From HGM04593 sp045631905 (GTDB lineage Bacteria; Bacteroidota; Bacteroidia; Bacteroidales; Bacteroidaceae): 64,000 bases of DNA. Positions 1 through 8,214 of the stretch are shown here, piece by piece (position 1 is the stretch's first letter; the number at the start of each line of letters is the position of its first letter). A model generated the notes under the pieces. It was not told the DNA's origin. It saw nothing but the letters and a program-made list of their open reading frames with translations, and made no database searches. Location: assembly GCA_045631905.1 (NCBI GenBank), contig JAZQVO010000015.1, forward strand, positions 1 to 64,000. Reading direction: 5' to 3'. The translations under genes and the position numbers were made by a program.

Positions 1-291
1 TCGTGAGACAGTTCGGTCTCTATCTATCGTGGGCGTAGGAAATTTGCGTGGAGCTGTCACTAGTACGAGAGGACCGTGATGGACTGACCTCCGGTGTACC
101 AGTTGTGCCGCCAGGCGCATCGCTGGGTATCCGCGTCGGGAAGGGATAAGCGCTGAAAGCATCTAAGTGCGAAGCCCACCACAAGATTAGATTTCCCTTG
201 AGGGTCGTTGTAGACAACGACGTTGATAGGCTGCAGATGTAAGCATAGTGATGTGTTTAGTCGAGCAGTACTAATTGCCCGAGAGCTTTTA
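1..291 (+). rRNA. rrl: 23S ribosomal RNA, 3' end (partial)
   Basis: The first ~290 bases are the conserved 3' end of 23S rRNA. They contain the sarcin-ricin loop core (AGTACGAGAGGACC, about 61-74) and the domain VI segment ending in CAGTACTAATTGCCCG near 267-282. The gene begins outside the window; the exact 3' end is estimated from the closing helix. A 5S gene follows about 140 bases later, so this is the end of a standard rRNA operon on the plus strand. Confidence 0.97.
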
Positions 292-432
292 TTTTCGCAA
301 CTTGAAGAGAGTTAGCGACATAAGTTCTGGGCGATACCTCCAAGTTCTATTCAACACAAACTCGTTTTCTTGTAAGATAGTCTTGTAGAAATATTTCTTT
401 ATTATGTACAAAGTCAAAGTCGATTCAGATAT

Positions 433-545
<113 letters not shown>

Positions 546-551
546 TTTTAT

Positions 552-586
552 AAAGAGGAATTCTTATTAAAGAGTTCCTCTTTTTT
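552..586 (+). terminator. rRNA operon terminator
   Basis: Inverted repeat AAAGAGGAATTCTT / AGAGTTCCTCTTT (with a G-T pair) closes a short loop and runs into TTTTTT, directly after the 5S gene. This is an intrinsic terminator of the rRNA operon. Confidence 0.85.
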
Positions 587-601
587 GTTTGTGTATTCTT
601 G

Positions 602-794
602 AAGTTATGGGGCGATGGCAGTGCGGAGCCACAGCACTGCTTGCGACGACGTGAGCTTTAGCTCCCCAAAGGAGTTCATCGCTGTGGTTCACCAGCAAAC
701 TTTTTTTGCGGGGACTTTTCTGCATTTTGTCGCGTACTATGGTATTTTTCAATGGTGCTGGAACCTTTTGGTTCTTTTCAGTTATGAAAAGAAC
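602..794. other. Non-coding stretch (587-942) with several inverted repeats
   Basis: The 356 bases between the rRNA terminator and the sensor kinase hold no convincing gene; the two ~61-codon frames here overlap antisense and neither resembles a known protein. The stretch is rich in pairing. GCAGTGC (618-624) pairs with GCACTGC (634-640). GAGCCACAGC (626-635) pairs with GCTGTGGTTC (681-690, one G-T). CTCC/GGAG closes a small loop near 662-674. GTTCTTTTC (771-779) pairs with GAAAAGAAC (786-794). It could be a structured RNA, a repeat-derived element or rRNA-operon trailer. Its strand and function are not known. Confidence 0.4.
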
Positions 795-942
795 GTATAG
801 AACGCCTTGAAGAAAAATACAAGTGAACGGTTAAAGTTGATTAAACTCTTGATGTTATAGGGCGCATGTTTATGATTTAAGCATCAGTTATAATATTTCG
901 ACGCTTTTTACGTTATAGAAAAGAGTAAAAAGAATATGCTTT

Positions 943-2100
943 ATGAAGTGGTTTGCCAATTTTAGGAACGTAAAATATATACTTATAGCGGCAGCGGCTG
1001 TGATAGCTACTGCATCACTCCTTGTGTCGAACTCTTTGGTCGAGGACTTGAAGGCCGAAGAGGAGAAGAAGATGCAAATTTGGGCCGAGGCGATGAACTC
1101 TCTCAACCGCGCTGACGAGAACTCCGACCTTGCTCTTGTGCTTAAAGTGTTGAACGGAAACACCACGATACCCGTGGTTGTGACCGATAGTAAGGGGGCA
1201 ATAACCATGCATCGCAATATTGATGTGTCGGAAGGAACCGACTCGCTTGCTTTGCTCATGGAGATTGTTGCCGACATGCGTTTGCAGGAGAAGATTCTGC
1301 GAATAGACCTTGGCGAGGGCGAAGGCAACGACTTTTTGGAGGTGTGTTACTCCGAGTCGCTCATTCTTAAACAGCTTGCCTACTACCCTTATGTGCAACT
1401 TCTGGTGGTGTTGCTTTTCTTTGTGGTCTGTTTCCTTGCTATCATAAGCTCTAAACGTGCCGAGCAGAACCGTGTGTGGGTGGGGCTCTCAAAGGAGACG
1501 GCTCACCAGCTTGGAACGCCCATCTCGTCGCTCATGGCGTGGACCACGGTGCTGAAAGATAAATACCCCGACGACGAGCTTTTGCCGGAGATGGAGCGCG
1601 ATGTGGCACGCTTGCAACGTGTTGCCGAGCGTTTCTCCAAGATAGGTTCTTTGCCTGAGCCTGTTGCCGAGGATATTGTCGAGGTTGTTGGGCGTGCGGT
1701 GGAGTATATGAAGCGTCGCAGCCCTGCGCAAGTAAATTATTCGTTTGTTCACCCTAAAAAGCAGGTGGAGGTGCGCATGAACGCCCCTTTGATAGAGTGG
1801 GTTGTTGAGAATCTCTGTAAGAATGCTGTCGATGCTATGGAGGGCCATGGTGCAATATCTGTTACTGTGTCGCACGATGGAGATATAGTTTTTGTGGACA
1901 TAACCGACACGGGTAAGGGTATTGCAAAAAGCAAGTATAAAGAGGTGTTTGAGCCCGGTTACACAACCAAGAAGCGAGGCTGGGGCTTGGGCCTCTCCCT
2001 TGCAAAGCGCATAGTGGAGCAGTATCACAAGGGTCGCATATATGTTAAAAATTCAACGCTGGGCAAGGGGACAACATTCCGTTTGGAGCTAAAAAAATAA
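943..2100 (+). CDS. Membrane sensor histidine kinase
   Basis: This 385-residue two-component kinase has a short N-terminal membrane segment (about 11-30), a ~115-residue extracytoplasmic region and a second membrane segment (about 149-170). The catalytic core follows directly, with no clear HAMP domain. The phospho-acceptor box is KETAHQLGTPISSL with His188. The N box is VENLCKNAVDAM (288-299), the G1 box DTGKGI (322-327) and the G2 box GWGLGLSL (346-353). All ATP-binding boxes are intact, so it should autophosphorylate on His188 and pass phosphate to a response regulator. No regulator gene is adjacent and its signal is unknown. It stands alone between the rRNA operon and the DUF177-rpmF pair. 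Confidence 0.9.
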   Translation: MKWFANFRNVKYILIAAAAVIATASLLVSNSLVEDLKAEEEKKMQIWAEAMNSLNRADENSDLALVLKVLNGNTTIPVVVTDSKGAITMHRNIDVSEGTDSLALLMEIVADMRLQEKILRIDLGEGEGNDFLEVCYSESLILKQLAYYPYVQLLVVLLFFVVCFLAIISSKRAEQNRVWVGLSKETAHQLGTPISSLMAWTTVLKDKYPDDELLPEMERDVARLQRVAERFSKIGSLPEPVAEDIVEVVGRAVEYMKRRSPAQVNYSFVHPKKQVEVRMNAPLIEWVVENLCKNAVDAMEGHGAISVTVSHDGDIVFVDITDTGKGIAKSKYKEVFEPGYTTKKRGWGLGLSLAKRIVEQYHKGRIYVKNSTLGKGTTFRLELKK

Positions 2101-2141
2101 AGATTTTCTTTAAATTAGGTGCCTAAAACAAATTTTATTTG

Positions 2142-2149
2142 TATCTTTG
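2142..2149 (+). promoter_or_regulatory. Candidate promoter -7 box for DUF177-rpmF
   Basis: TATCTTTG matches the Bacteroidetes -7 consensus TAnnTTTG, 80 bases before the DUF177 start. No clear TTTG box lies at the expected upstream spacing. Confidence 0.4.
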
Positions 2150-2229
2150 TATCCCAAATTAGGGTAATACCGGTAAGTAGAGGGTTTTTGAATGGTTAAT
2201 TTGTTAATAATGATGTAAATAAACTACTG

Positions 2230-2775
2230 ATGGGACGTTTTGACAAATACAATATTGACCTAAAAGGCTTAAAAGCTGAGCCCTTGAAAATGGAATTTTC
2301 TCTTGACAATGCGTTTTTTGGCGATATTGACGGGGAAGAATTTCAGAAAGGCAGTGTTAAGGCTGTTGTAACAGCAAAAAAGAACCGCGAGGTGTTCGAT
2401 TTTACTTTTGCTTTCACAGGCAAAGTGGTTGTGCCTTGCGACCGTTGTCTCGACGACCTCGAGATTGAGGTTGAGGCAGAAAACGAGTTGCGCGTAAAGT
2501 TTGGCAGCGACTATGCCGACGATGGCGATGTGGTAATAGTTCCCGAGCAGGACGGCGACCTTAACATAGCATGGTACTTGTATGAATTTATAGCCCTATC
2601 GTTGCCTATGAGGCGTGTGCATGCGCCCGGTAAGTGCAACAGAGATATGGCCGGCAAGCTGAAACAACACTCATGTGTGGAGGTTGGCGATGAACAAGAC
2701 GGCGATGAGGGCATTGCAGGTATCGACCCACGTTGGGAAAGTTTAAAGAATATACAAATAGAAGAAGATAATTAA
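2230..2775 (+). CDS. DUF177 (YceD-like) protein
   Basis: This 181-residue protein of the DUF177/YceD family is encoded just before ribosomal protein L32, as in many bacteria. YceD is linked to 23S rRNA maturation or accumulation, so a role in large-subunit assembly is the likely job here. The central VPCDRCLDDLEIEVEAE stretch with a CxxC pair (about residues 79-82) and the acidic C-terminal half are typical of the family. rpmF starts 12 bases after its stop, so the two are co-transcribed. The family call is secure; the molecular function is inferred from relatives. Confidence 0.85.
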   Translation: MGRFDKYNIDLKGLKAEPLKMEFSLDNAFFGDIDGEEFQKGSVKAVVTAKKNREVFDFTFAFTGKVVVPCDRCLDDLEIEVEAENELRVKFGSDYADDGDVVIVPEQDGDLNIAWYLYEFIALSLPMRRVHAPGKCNRDMAGKLKQHSCVEVGDEQDGDEGIAGIDPRWESLKNIQIEEDN

Positions 2776-2787
2776 AAAGTTAAGAAA

Positions 2788-2973
2788 ATGGCACATCCTA
2801 AAAGAAGACAATCTAAGACAAGAACTGCCAAGAGAAGAACTCACGATAAGGCAGTAGCTCCTACATTGGCAATATGCCCCAACTGTGGCGAGTGGCACGT
2901 TTATCACACCGTATGTGGTGCGTGTGGTTATTACAGAGGTAAGTTGGCTATCGAGAAAGAGGCTGCAATCTAA
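2788..2973 (+). CDS. rpmF: 50S ribosomal protein L32
   Basis: This is a 61-residue basic protein starting MAHPKRRQSKTRTAKRR. A zinc ribbon is formed by CPNCGEWH (first Cys pair, about 31-34) and CGACGY (second pair, about 44-47), so it is the four-cysteine, zinc-binding form of bL32. It lies second in the DUF177-rpmF operon and is followed by two successive terminator-like hairpins. Confidence 0.97.
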   Translation: MAHPKRRQSKTRTAKRRTHDKAVAPTLAICPNCGEWHVYHTVCGACGYYRGKLAIEKEAAI

Positions 2974-2983
2974 AATAACCAAT

Positions 2984-3020
2984 CTACCGCACGTCCCGGT
3001 GGTCGATGCGGGTAGTTTTT
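2984..3020 (+). terminator. Terminator after rpmF (first hairpin)
   Basis: CTACCGCA (2984-2991) pairs with TGCGGGTAG (3008-3016, one bulged base) and runs into TTTTT. Confidence 0.6.
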
Positions 3021-3030
3021 GTGAAAATTA

Positions 3031-3066
3031 AAAACGCACCTTGCATGGCAATGGTGCGTTTTTTTT
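3031..3066 (+). terminator. Terminator after rpmF (second hairpin)
   Basis: AACGCACC..TTGC / GCAA.GGTGCGTT forms a strong stem with a 3-base loop, followed by a run of eight T. It is the more convincing of the two terminators between rpmF and era. Confidence 0.85.
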
Positions 3067-3148
3067 CGCCAAGCGTACAACGCTTAAAAGAATTTAATTC
3101 GGGTATCTCTTACGCATGTTCGAGAGACCACCATGTAAAGAAAAAAAT

Positions 3149-4033
3149 ATGCATAAAGCCGGTTTTGTAAATATTGTGGGTAACCCCAACGTGGGAAAAT
3201 CTACTCTCATGAATCTCCTTGTGGGTGAGCGCATATCAATAGCTACCTTCAAGGCGCAGACAACACGTCACCGCATAATGGGTATCTTGAATACCGATGA
3301 TGCACAAATAGTATTTTCCGATACTCCGGGAGTGCTTAAACCCAACTATAAATTGCAGGAGGCTATGTTGCGCTTCTCTCGCTCGGCTTTGCGCGATGCC
3401 GATGTGTTGCTATATGTGACCGATATGGTGGAGACACCCGAAAAGAACAGCGAATTTATAGACGAGGTGCGCAAGCTCGACGTGCCCATCATTGTGCTTA
3501 TAAACAAGATAGACCTTGCCAACCAGCAGGAGCTTGTGAAAAAAGTTGAACTATGGCACGATATGTTGCCCGAGGCCGAGATTATGCCCATATCGGCAAT
3601 AGCAAAGTTTGGTGTCGATGTGGTGATGAAGCGCATTATGGAGCTATTGCCCCCCTCTCCTCCATATTTCGACAAGGACCAGCTGACCGACAAGCCGGCG
3701 CGTTTCTTTGTAACAGAGATTATACGCGAGAAAATTCTCTTGCACTACGACAAAGAGATACCCTACGTGTGCGAGGCCGAGTGCGAGTACTTTAAAGAGA
3801 AAGAGGGCAGTATATACATAAAATCTATAATTTATGTGGAGCGCGACTCTCAAAAGGGCATTATAATAGGTCACGAAGGCTCTGCGCTCAAACGTGTGGC
3901 TACCGAGGCGCGTCGTGAACTTGAAAAATTCTTTGGCAAGAGAATATTCCTCGAAATATATGTTAAGGTCGATAAAGACTGGCGTAACAGCAACAAGCAG
4001 TTGCGCAGGTTTGGTTACGACCAGAAAGATTAA
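3149..4033 (+). CDS. era: GTPase Era
   Basis: Era is a 294-residue ribosome-assembly GTPase that binds the 3' end of 16S rRNA in the 30S precursor. The N-terminal G domain carries GNPNVGKS (11-18), DTPG (58-61) and NKID (119-122). The C-terminal KH domain has the RNA-binding signature IIGHEGSALKRVATEARREL. The start at 3149 (MHKAGFVNIVG) is preferred to an in-frame ATG 33 bases earlier because it matches the family's usual length and N-terminus. der follows after 74 bases, so the two ribosome GTPases are probably expressed together. Confidence 0.95.
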   Translation: MHKAGFVNIVGNPNVGKSTLMNLLVGERISIATFKAQTTRHRIMGILNTDDAQIVFSDTPGVLKPNYKLQEAMLRFSRSALRDADVLLYVTDMVETPEKNSEFIDEVRKLDVPIIVLINKIDLANQQELVKKVELWHDMLPEAEIMPISAIAKFGVDVVMKRIMELLPPSPPYFDKDQLTDKPARFFVTEIIREKILLHYDKEIPYVCEAECEYFKEKEGSIYIKSIIYVERDSQKGIIIGHEGSALKRVATEARRELEKFFGKRIFLEIYVKVDKDWRNSNKQLRRFGYDQKD

Positions 4034-4107
4034 GAAGCTGTATAAAACTTCGCTTTTCTCAGCTTTTCAAACATTTATAAGAAATTTAAACAGCTTCTAA
4101 GTAAGTT

Positions 4108-5421
4108 ATGGGAAATTTAGTCGCAATAGTAGGTCGCCCCAATGTGGGTAAGTCTACACTTTTTAATCGTCTGACAGAAACCAAGCAGGCAATTATTTCG
4201 GACGAGGCGGGAACAACCCGCGACCGTCAGTATGGTCGTTGCTTGTGGTGCGGAAAGGAGTTCTCGCTTGTCGATACAGGCGGTTGGGTAAGAAACTCGG
4301 ACGATGTATTCGAAGAGGCTATCTGTGAGCAGGTAACCCTTGCCATGGAAGAGGCCGATGTTATTTTGTTTGTGGTAGATGCCATGAATGGTCTCACCGA
4401 CCTCGATAGCGAGCTCGCGTCGATGTTGCGTCGCACAACCAAGCCGGTTATCGTGGTTGCCAACAAGGTCGATACCTACGAGATGCAATATGCGGCGGCC
4501 GAGTTTTACTCTATGGGTCTGGGCGATATGTACTGTATATCGGCGGCAAACGGTAGCGGTACAGGTGACCTGCTCGACCTTATAATATCGAAATTTACCA
4601 AAGAGGCCGAAGAGGCTCCCGAGGAGAATATCCCCCGTTTTGCTGTTGTGGGTCGCCCCAACGCCGGCAAGAGCTCTATCATAAATGTGTTCTTGGGCGA
4701 GGAGCGTAACATCGTGACAAATATTGCAGGCACAACCCGCGATTCAATACTTACACGCTACACAAAGTTCGGTTTCGACTTTTATCTTGTCGATACAGCC
4801 GGAATACGCAAAAAGGGCAAGGTGAACGAGGATATCGAGTATTATTCGGTGTTGCGCTCTATTCGTGCCATAGAAAACTCCGACGTGTGCATACTCATGA
4901 TTGATGCTACACGAGGCATAGAGTCGCAGGACCTTAACATCTTCTCAATAATACAGCGCAACCAAAAGAACCTTGTTGTGGTGGTTAATAAGTGGGACCT
5001 TGTTGAGGACAAGAGCGAAAAGGTGCAGAAGTTCTTTGAGAACGCGATACGCGAGCGCGTAGCTCCTTTTGTCGATTTTCCCATCATCTTTACATCGGCA
5101 GTCACAAAACAGCGTGTCTTCAAGGTGCTTGAAACAGCAAAAGAGGTGTATCTTAACTCAAAGACAAAAATATCGACAGCCAAGTTCAACGAGGAGATGT
5201 TGCCACTTATCGAGGCCTACCCCCCTCCATCGATTAAGGGCAAGTACATTAAAATAAAGTACTGCATGCAGTTGCACGACACAAGAGTGCCGTCGTTCCT
5301 CTTCTTTGCAAACCTGCCACAGTATGTTCGTGAGCCCTATAAGCGTTTTTTGGAGAACAAAATACGTGAACGCTGGAAATTTACCGGTGTGCCCATAAAT
5401 ATATTTATCCGTCAAAAATAG
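4108..5421 (+). CDS. der: GTPase Der (EngA), double G domain
   Basis: Der is a 437-residue GTPase with two tandem G domains, required for 50S subunit assembly. The first P loop is GRPNVGKS (9-16) with DTGG and NKVD; the second is GRPNAGKS (182-189) with DTAG and NKWD. A C-terminal KH-like domain follows (about residues 350-437, with PPSIKGKYIKIKYCMQ). It lies downstream of era on the same strand and ends just before a long bidirectional terminator that separates it from the convergent mlaF. Confidence 0.96.
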   Translation: MGNLVAIVGRPNVGKSTLFNRLTETKQAIISDEAGTTRDRQYGRCLWCGKEFSLVDTGGWVRNSDDVFEEAICEQVTLAMEEADVILFVVDAMNGLTDLDSELASMLRRTTKPVIVVANKVDTYEMQYAAAEFYSMGLGDMYCISAANGSGTGDLLDLIISKFTKEAEEAPEENIPRFAVVGRPNAGKSSIINVFLGEERNIVTNIAGTTRDSILTRYTKFGFDFYLVDTAGIRKKGKVNEDIEYYSVLRSIRAIENSDVCILMIDATRGIESQDLNIFSIIQRNQKNLVVVVNKWDLVEDKSEKVQKFFENAIRERVAPFVDFPIIFTSAVTKQRVFKVLETAKEVYLNSKTKISTAKFNEEMLPLIEAYPPPSIKGKYIKIKYCMQLHDTRVPSFLFFANLPQYVREPYKRFLENKIRERWKFTGVPINIFIRQK

Positions 5422-5426
5422 AGTGA

Positions 5427-5476
5427 ACAAAAGCAATCGTACATCGCCCCGTGGGGCGATGCACGATTGCTTTTGT
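5427..5476. terminator. Bidirectional terminator between der and mlaF
   Basis: ACAAAAGCAATCGT (5427-5440) and CATCGCCCC (5442-5450) pair with GGGGCGATG (5453-5461) and ACGATTGCTTTTGT (5463-5476). This gives 23 pairs with one mismatch and a 2-base loop. The A/T ends provide a U tract on either strand, as expected between convergent genes. Confidence 0.85.
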
Positions 5477-5507
5477 GAATATCTCACGGCAACAGATGTT
5501 GCTGTGC

Positions 5508-6263
5508 TTATTTTTTTTTCATCGCAACCCTACGCAGTATCTCGCTCGAAAAGAGAAAGTCGTTGAGCTGTTTGTTGTTTGTGTGCAGAATCTCGTCCTT
5601 GTTGCCCTCCCACGAAATCCTGCCACCCGCCAAGAAGGTTATGCTGTCGCCTATGTTCATCACCGAGTTCATGTCGTGCGTGTTTACGATGGTGGTTATG
5701 CCGTACTCCTTGGTTATGCCATGTATAAGCTCGTCTATTATGAGCGAGGTCTTGGGGTCGAGGCCCGAATTTGGCTCGTCGCAAAAGAGGTAACGGGGTT
5801 CAAGTGCTATGGCACGAGCTATGGCGGCGCGTTTCTGCATGCCACCCGACAGCTCCTCGGGGCTTTTGTCCTGCGCATCGATGAGATTGACACGTTCCAG
5901 GCAGAAACGGGCACGTTTAAGGCGTTCGTTGTATGTCTTGGAGGAGAACATGTCGAGCGGGAACATTACGTTTTCGAGCACGCTCATAGAGTCGAAGAGA
6001 GCTGCGTTCTGAAAGAGCATGCCCATCTCGCGTCGTAGTATGTGACGCTCTTTTTTGTTGAACTTTATGGCGTTGCGACCGTCGTAAAGGATACTTCCGC
6101 TGTCGGGTTCCAGAAGTCCCACGATACATTTGAGTAACACGGTCTTTCCTGCACCGCTCTGCCCGATAATAAGGCTTGCCTTGCCCTCCTCGAACGTGGC
6201 ACTTATGTTGTCGAGCACCCTTTGCTCGCCAAAATGTTTGCTTATGTTCTTTATCTCAATCAT
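5508..6263 (-). CDS. mlaF: ABC transporter ATPase, MlaF type
   Basis: This 251-residue ATPase belongs to a phospholipid transport ABC system of the Mla type, which moves lipids between the inner and outer membranes. It has Walker A GQSGAGKT (34-41), signature LSGGMQ (138-143) and Walker B YLFCDEP (158-164). It is paired with the MlaE-type permease encoded just upstream: its ATG overlaps the permease stop (ATGA), so the two are translationally coupled. The start MIEIKNISKHFG is chosen over an upstream in-frame codon because it begins at the domain and forms this overlap. No MCE-domain (MlaD) gene is adjacent in the window. Confidence 0.88.
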   Translation of the reverse strand: MIEIKNISKHFGEQRVLDNISATFEEGKASLIIGQSGAGKTVLLKCIVGLLEPDSGSILYDGRNAIKFNKKERHILRREMGMLFQNAALFDSMSVLENVMFPLDMFSSKTYNERLKRARFCLERVNLIDAQDKSPEELSGGMQKRAAIARAIALEPRYLFCDEPNSGLDPKTSLIIDELIHGITKEYGITTIVNTHDMNSVMNIGDSITFLAGGRISWEGNKDEILHTNNKQLNDFLFSSEILRRVAMKKK

Positions 6264-7009
6264 TGCATCAAAAGTTGAGTGAGTACTATGTCGGCAAACA
6301 ATATGAGTACACTGCAACTCACCACTGAGTCGGTGCTTGCCTTGCCCACCTCTATCGAGCCTCCTTCAACCGCATATCCGTAGTACGATGCAACCGATGT
6401 TATGATGTAGGCAAAAAAGAGGGATTTTATGATACTGCACCAGATGTACCACTGCTGAAACTCGTATTGCAGGCCACAGGTGAGGTCGTCGGGTGTCATG
6501 ATGCCGGTAAAGTAGCCTATTGCATACGCGCCTGCTATGCCTGCTCCTATGCTGAATATCACAAGTATGGGTATCATGGCTACAAGTGCGGTTATCTTGG
6601 GCAGAATGAGAAAACTTGCCGAGTTTACACCCATAATCTCCAAAGCATCAATCTGCTGGGTTACACGCATGGTGCCTATCTCCGATGTTATGTTTGAACC
6701 TACTTTGCCCGAAAGTATAAGGCACATTATAGACGAGGAGAATTCCAACAGCATTATCTCGCGGGTAGCGTATCCCACAACGAATTTAGGCATCCATGCA
6801 TTCTCTATGTTCAGTTTCATCTGAATACATATTACTGCACCGATAAAAAACGATATAAGGAGCACTATGGGTATTGAGTCTATGCCAAGCTGGTAAATCT
6901 CTCTCAGTGTTTGGCGCAAAAATATATTCCACCTTTCGGGGCGGGCAAACACACGGCGCATCAAAATAAGATAGCTGCCAAAAGTCTTTATCGATTTTAC
7001 CAAGAACAT
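6260..7009 (-). CDS. mlaE: ABC transporter permease, MlaE type
   Basis: This 249-residue MlaE/YrbE permease has about five to six hydrophobic segments. It carries the family's central conserved region around EFSSSIMCLILSGKVGSNIT, EIGTMRVTQQIDALEIMGVN and the following PKITALVAMIP. It forms the membrane part of the lipid transporter with MlaF, whose gene overlaps its stop by four bases. The N-terminus (MFLVKSIKTFGSYLILMRRVF) precedes the amphipathic helix typical of the family. A TTG/TATCTTCG promoter lies about 25 bases upstream on the minus strand. Confidence 0.88.
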   Translation of the reverse strand: MFLVKSIKTFGSYLILMRRVFARPERWNIFLRQTLREIYQLGIDSIPIVLLISFFIGAVICIQMKLNIENAWMPKFVVGYATREIMLLEFSSSIMCLILSGKVGSNITSEIGTMRVTQQIDALEIMGVNSASFLILPKITALVAMIPILVIFSIGAGIAGAYAIGYFTGIMTPDDLTCGLQYEFQQWYIWCSIIKSLFFAYIITSVASYYGYAVEGGSIEVGKASTDSVVSCSVLILFADIVLTQLLMQ

Positions 7010-7034
7010 GTTCGGTATCTCTGTTTTTTCTGTG

Positions 7035-7065
7035 CGAAGATACTGCTTTTTCTTGTTAGGCTCAA
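7035..7065 (-). promoter_or_regulatory. Candidate promoter for mlaEF
   Basis: On the minus strand, TTG (7065-7063) is followed after 20 bases by TATCTTCG (7042-7035), a TAnnTTCG variant of the Bacteroidetes promoter. It lies about 25 bases before the mlaE start. Confidence 0.45.
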
Positions 7066-7170
7066 TATAATATGTTCCTAAGTTTTGTGGTTTTATCCTT
7101 TTTTACCCGTTTTGAATGTTCTGTAACTCTTTAAATGCGTGAAAATCTTGGGTGGGAAGTAAATTTGCAT

Positions 7171-7178
7171 TATCTTCG
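7171..7178 (+). promoter_or_regulatory. Candidate promoter -7 box for lptB
   Basis: TATCTTCG lies 20 bases before the lptB start. The same TAnnTTCG variant occurs before mlaE, the first rhomboid and mdh. No clear -33 box is seen. Confidence 0.35.
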
Positions 7179-7198
7179 CCACATATAATCTTATAACT

Positions 7199-7993
7199 AT
7201 GTCGATGGTCGCATTTGCAGAGAACGAAAATACAGGTACGCCCGAGCGCATGGTGTTGCGTACCGAAAATCTTGTTAAGCGTTACGGTAAACGTACCGTT
7301 GTAAACAATGTCTCTTTTGATGTTAAGCAGGGAGAGATTGTGGGGCTTTTGGGGCCTAACGGTGCCGGAAAAACCACATCGTTCTACATGACAACAGGGC
7401 TTGTTGTGCCAAATGACGGTAAAATATTCTTGAACGATACCGAAATTACCGATTTTCCGGTGTATAAGCGTGCCCGTATAGGTGTGGGCTATTTGGCGCA
7501 GGAGGCGAGCGTTTTTCGCAAAATGAGTGTAGAGGACAATATAGCTTCGGTGCTCGAGCTCACAAACAAGCCCAAGGAGTATCAAAAGGAGAAGCTCGAA
7601 AGCCTTATTGAGGAGTTTCGCTTGCAGAAGGTGCGCAAGAATCTTGGCGACCGTTTGTCGGGTGGTGAGCGTCGCCGTACCGAGATAGCCCGTTGCTTGG
7701 CCATAGACCCCAAATTCATTATGCTCGACGAGCCTTTTGCAGGTGTCGATCCCATAGCCGTGGAGGATATTCAATATATCGTGTGGAAGCTGAAAGACAA
7801 GAATATAGGTATCCTTATCACCGACCACAACGTGCAGGAGACGTTGAGTATTACCGACCGTGCATATTTGCTTTTTGAGGGAAGAATACTTTTCGAGGGT
7901 ACCCCGGAGGTTCTTGCCGAAAACCCCATCGTGCGTGAAAAATATCTTGGTCGCGACTTTGTGTTGCGCAAGCGTGAGTTCCAGATAGATTGA
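7199..7993 (+). CDS. lptB: LPS export ABC transporter ATPase LptB
   Basis: LptB is a 264-residue ATPase that powers extraction of lipopolysaccharide from the inner membrane with LptFG. It has Walker A GPNGAGKT (52-59), the long LptB signature LSGGERRRTEIARCLA (from 153) and Walker B FIMLDEPFAGVDP (from 173). The H loop is TDHNV. The ~20-residue N-terminal extension before VLRTENLVKRYG is slightly longer than usual, so the start could be an internal ATG at residue 18. It is divergent from mlaEF and followed by a strong terminator, so it is monocistronic. lptF and lptG are not in the window. Confidence 0.93.
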   Translation: MSMVAFAENENTGTPERMVLRTENLVKRYGKRTVVNNVSFDVKQGEIVGLLGPNGAGKTTSFYMTTGLVVPNDGKIFLNDTEITDFPVYKRARIGVGYLAQEASVFRKMSVEDNIASVLELTNKPKEYQKEKLESLIEEFRLQKVRKNLGDRLSGGERRRTEIARCLAIDPKFIMLDEPFAGVDPIAVEDIQYIVWKLKDKNIGILITDHNVQETLSITDRAYLLFEGRILFEGTPEVLAENPIVREKYLGRDFVLRKREFQID

Positions 7994-8029
7994 TGCGTTG
8001 TTGGTAATTTGTTTAACAATTAAGATATA

Positions 8030-8079
8030 AACCACCGAGGTACAATGTGGTAAAATTGCAACCTCGGTGGTTGTTTTTT
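8030..8079 (+). terminator. Terminator after lptB
   Basis: AACCACCGAGGT (8030-8041) pairs perfectly with ACCTCGGTGGTT (8061-8072) over a 19-base loop, followed by GTTTTTT. Confidence 0.85.
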
Positions 8080-8140
8080 ATCGTAATTTTACAAAATAGA
8101 GACCTTTTGGCACTAAAAAATGCGTAAAAACCGCTTTTTT

Positions 8141-8172
8141 TTTGATTATCTCCCCAATATATTGTAATTTTG
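8141..8172 (+). promoter_or_regulatory. Promoter for tig-clpP-clpX
   Basis: TTTG (8141-8144), 20 bases, then TAATTTTG (8165-8172): a full match to the Bacteroidetes housekeeping promoter, 42 bases before the tig start. Confidence 0.6.
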
Positions 8173-8214
8173 CAAGCCTAAATTCGGTTAAGTATATTAT
8201 TTAAAAATAAACAT

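Noticed and set aside
567..800. Two ~61-codon frames on opposite strands behind the 5S terminator
   Set aside because: They overlap antisense, have no start context and lie over paired repeats; better explained as non-coding structure.
5451..6038. 195-codon plus-strand frame
   Set aside because: Antisense to mlaF, whose ATPase motifs are complete; composition is that of a shadow frame.
7103..8035. 310-codon minus-strand frame
   Set aside because: Antisense over the whole of lptB with no recognisable domain.
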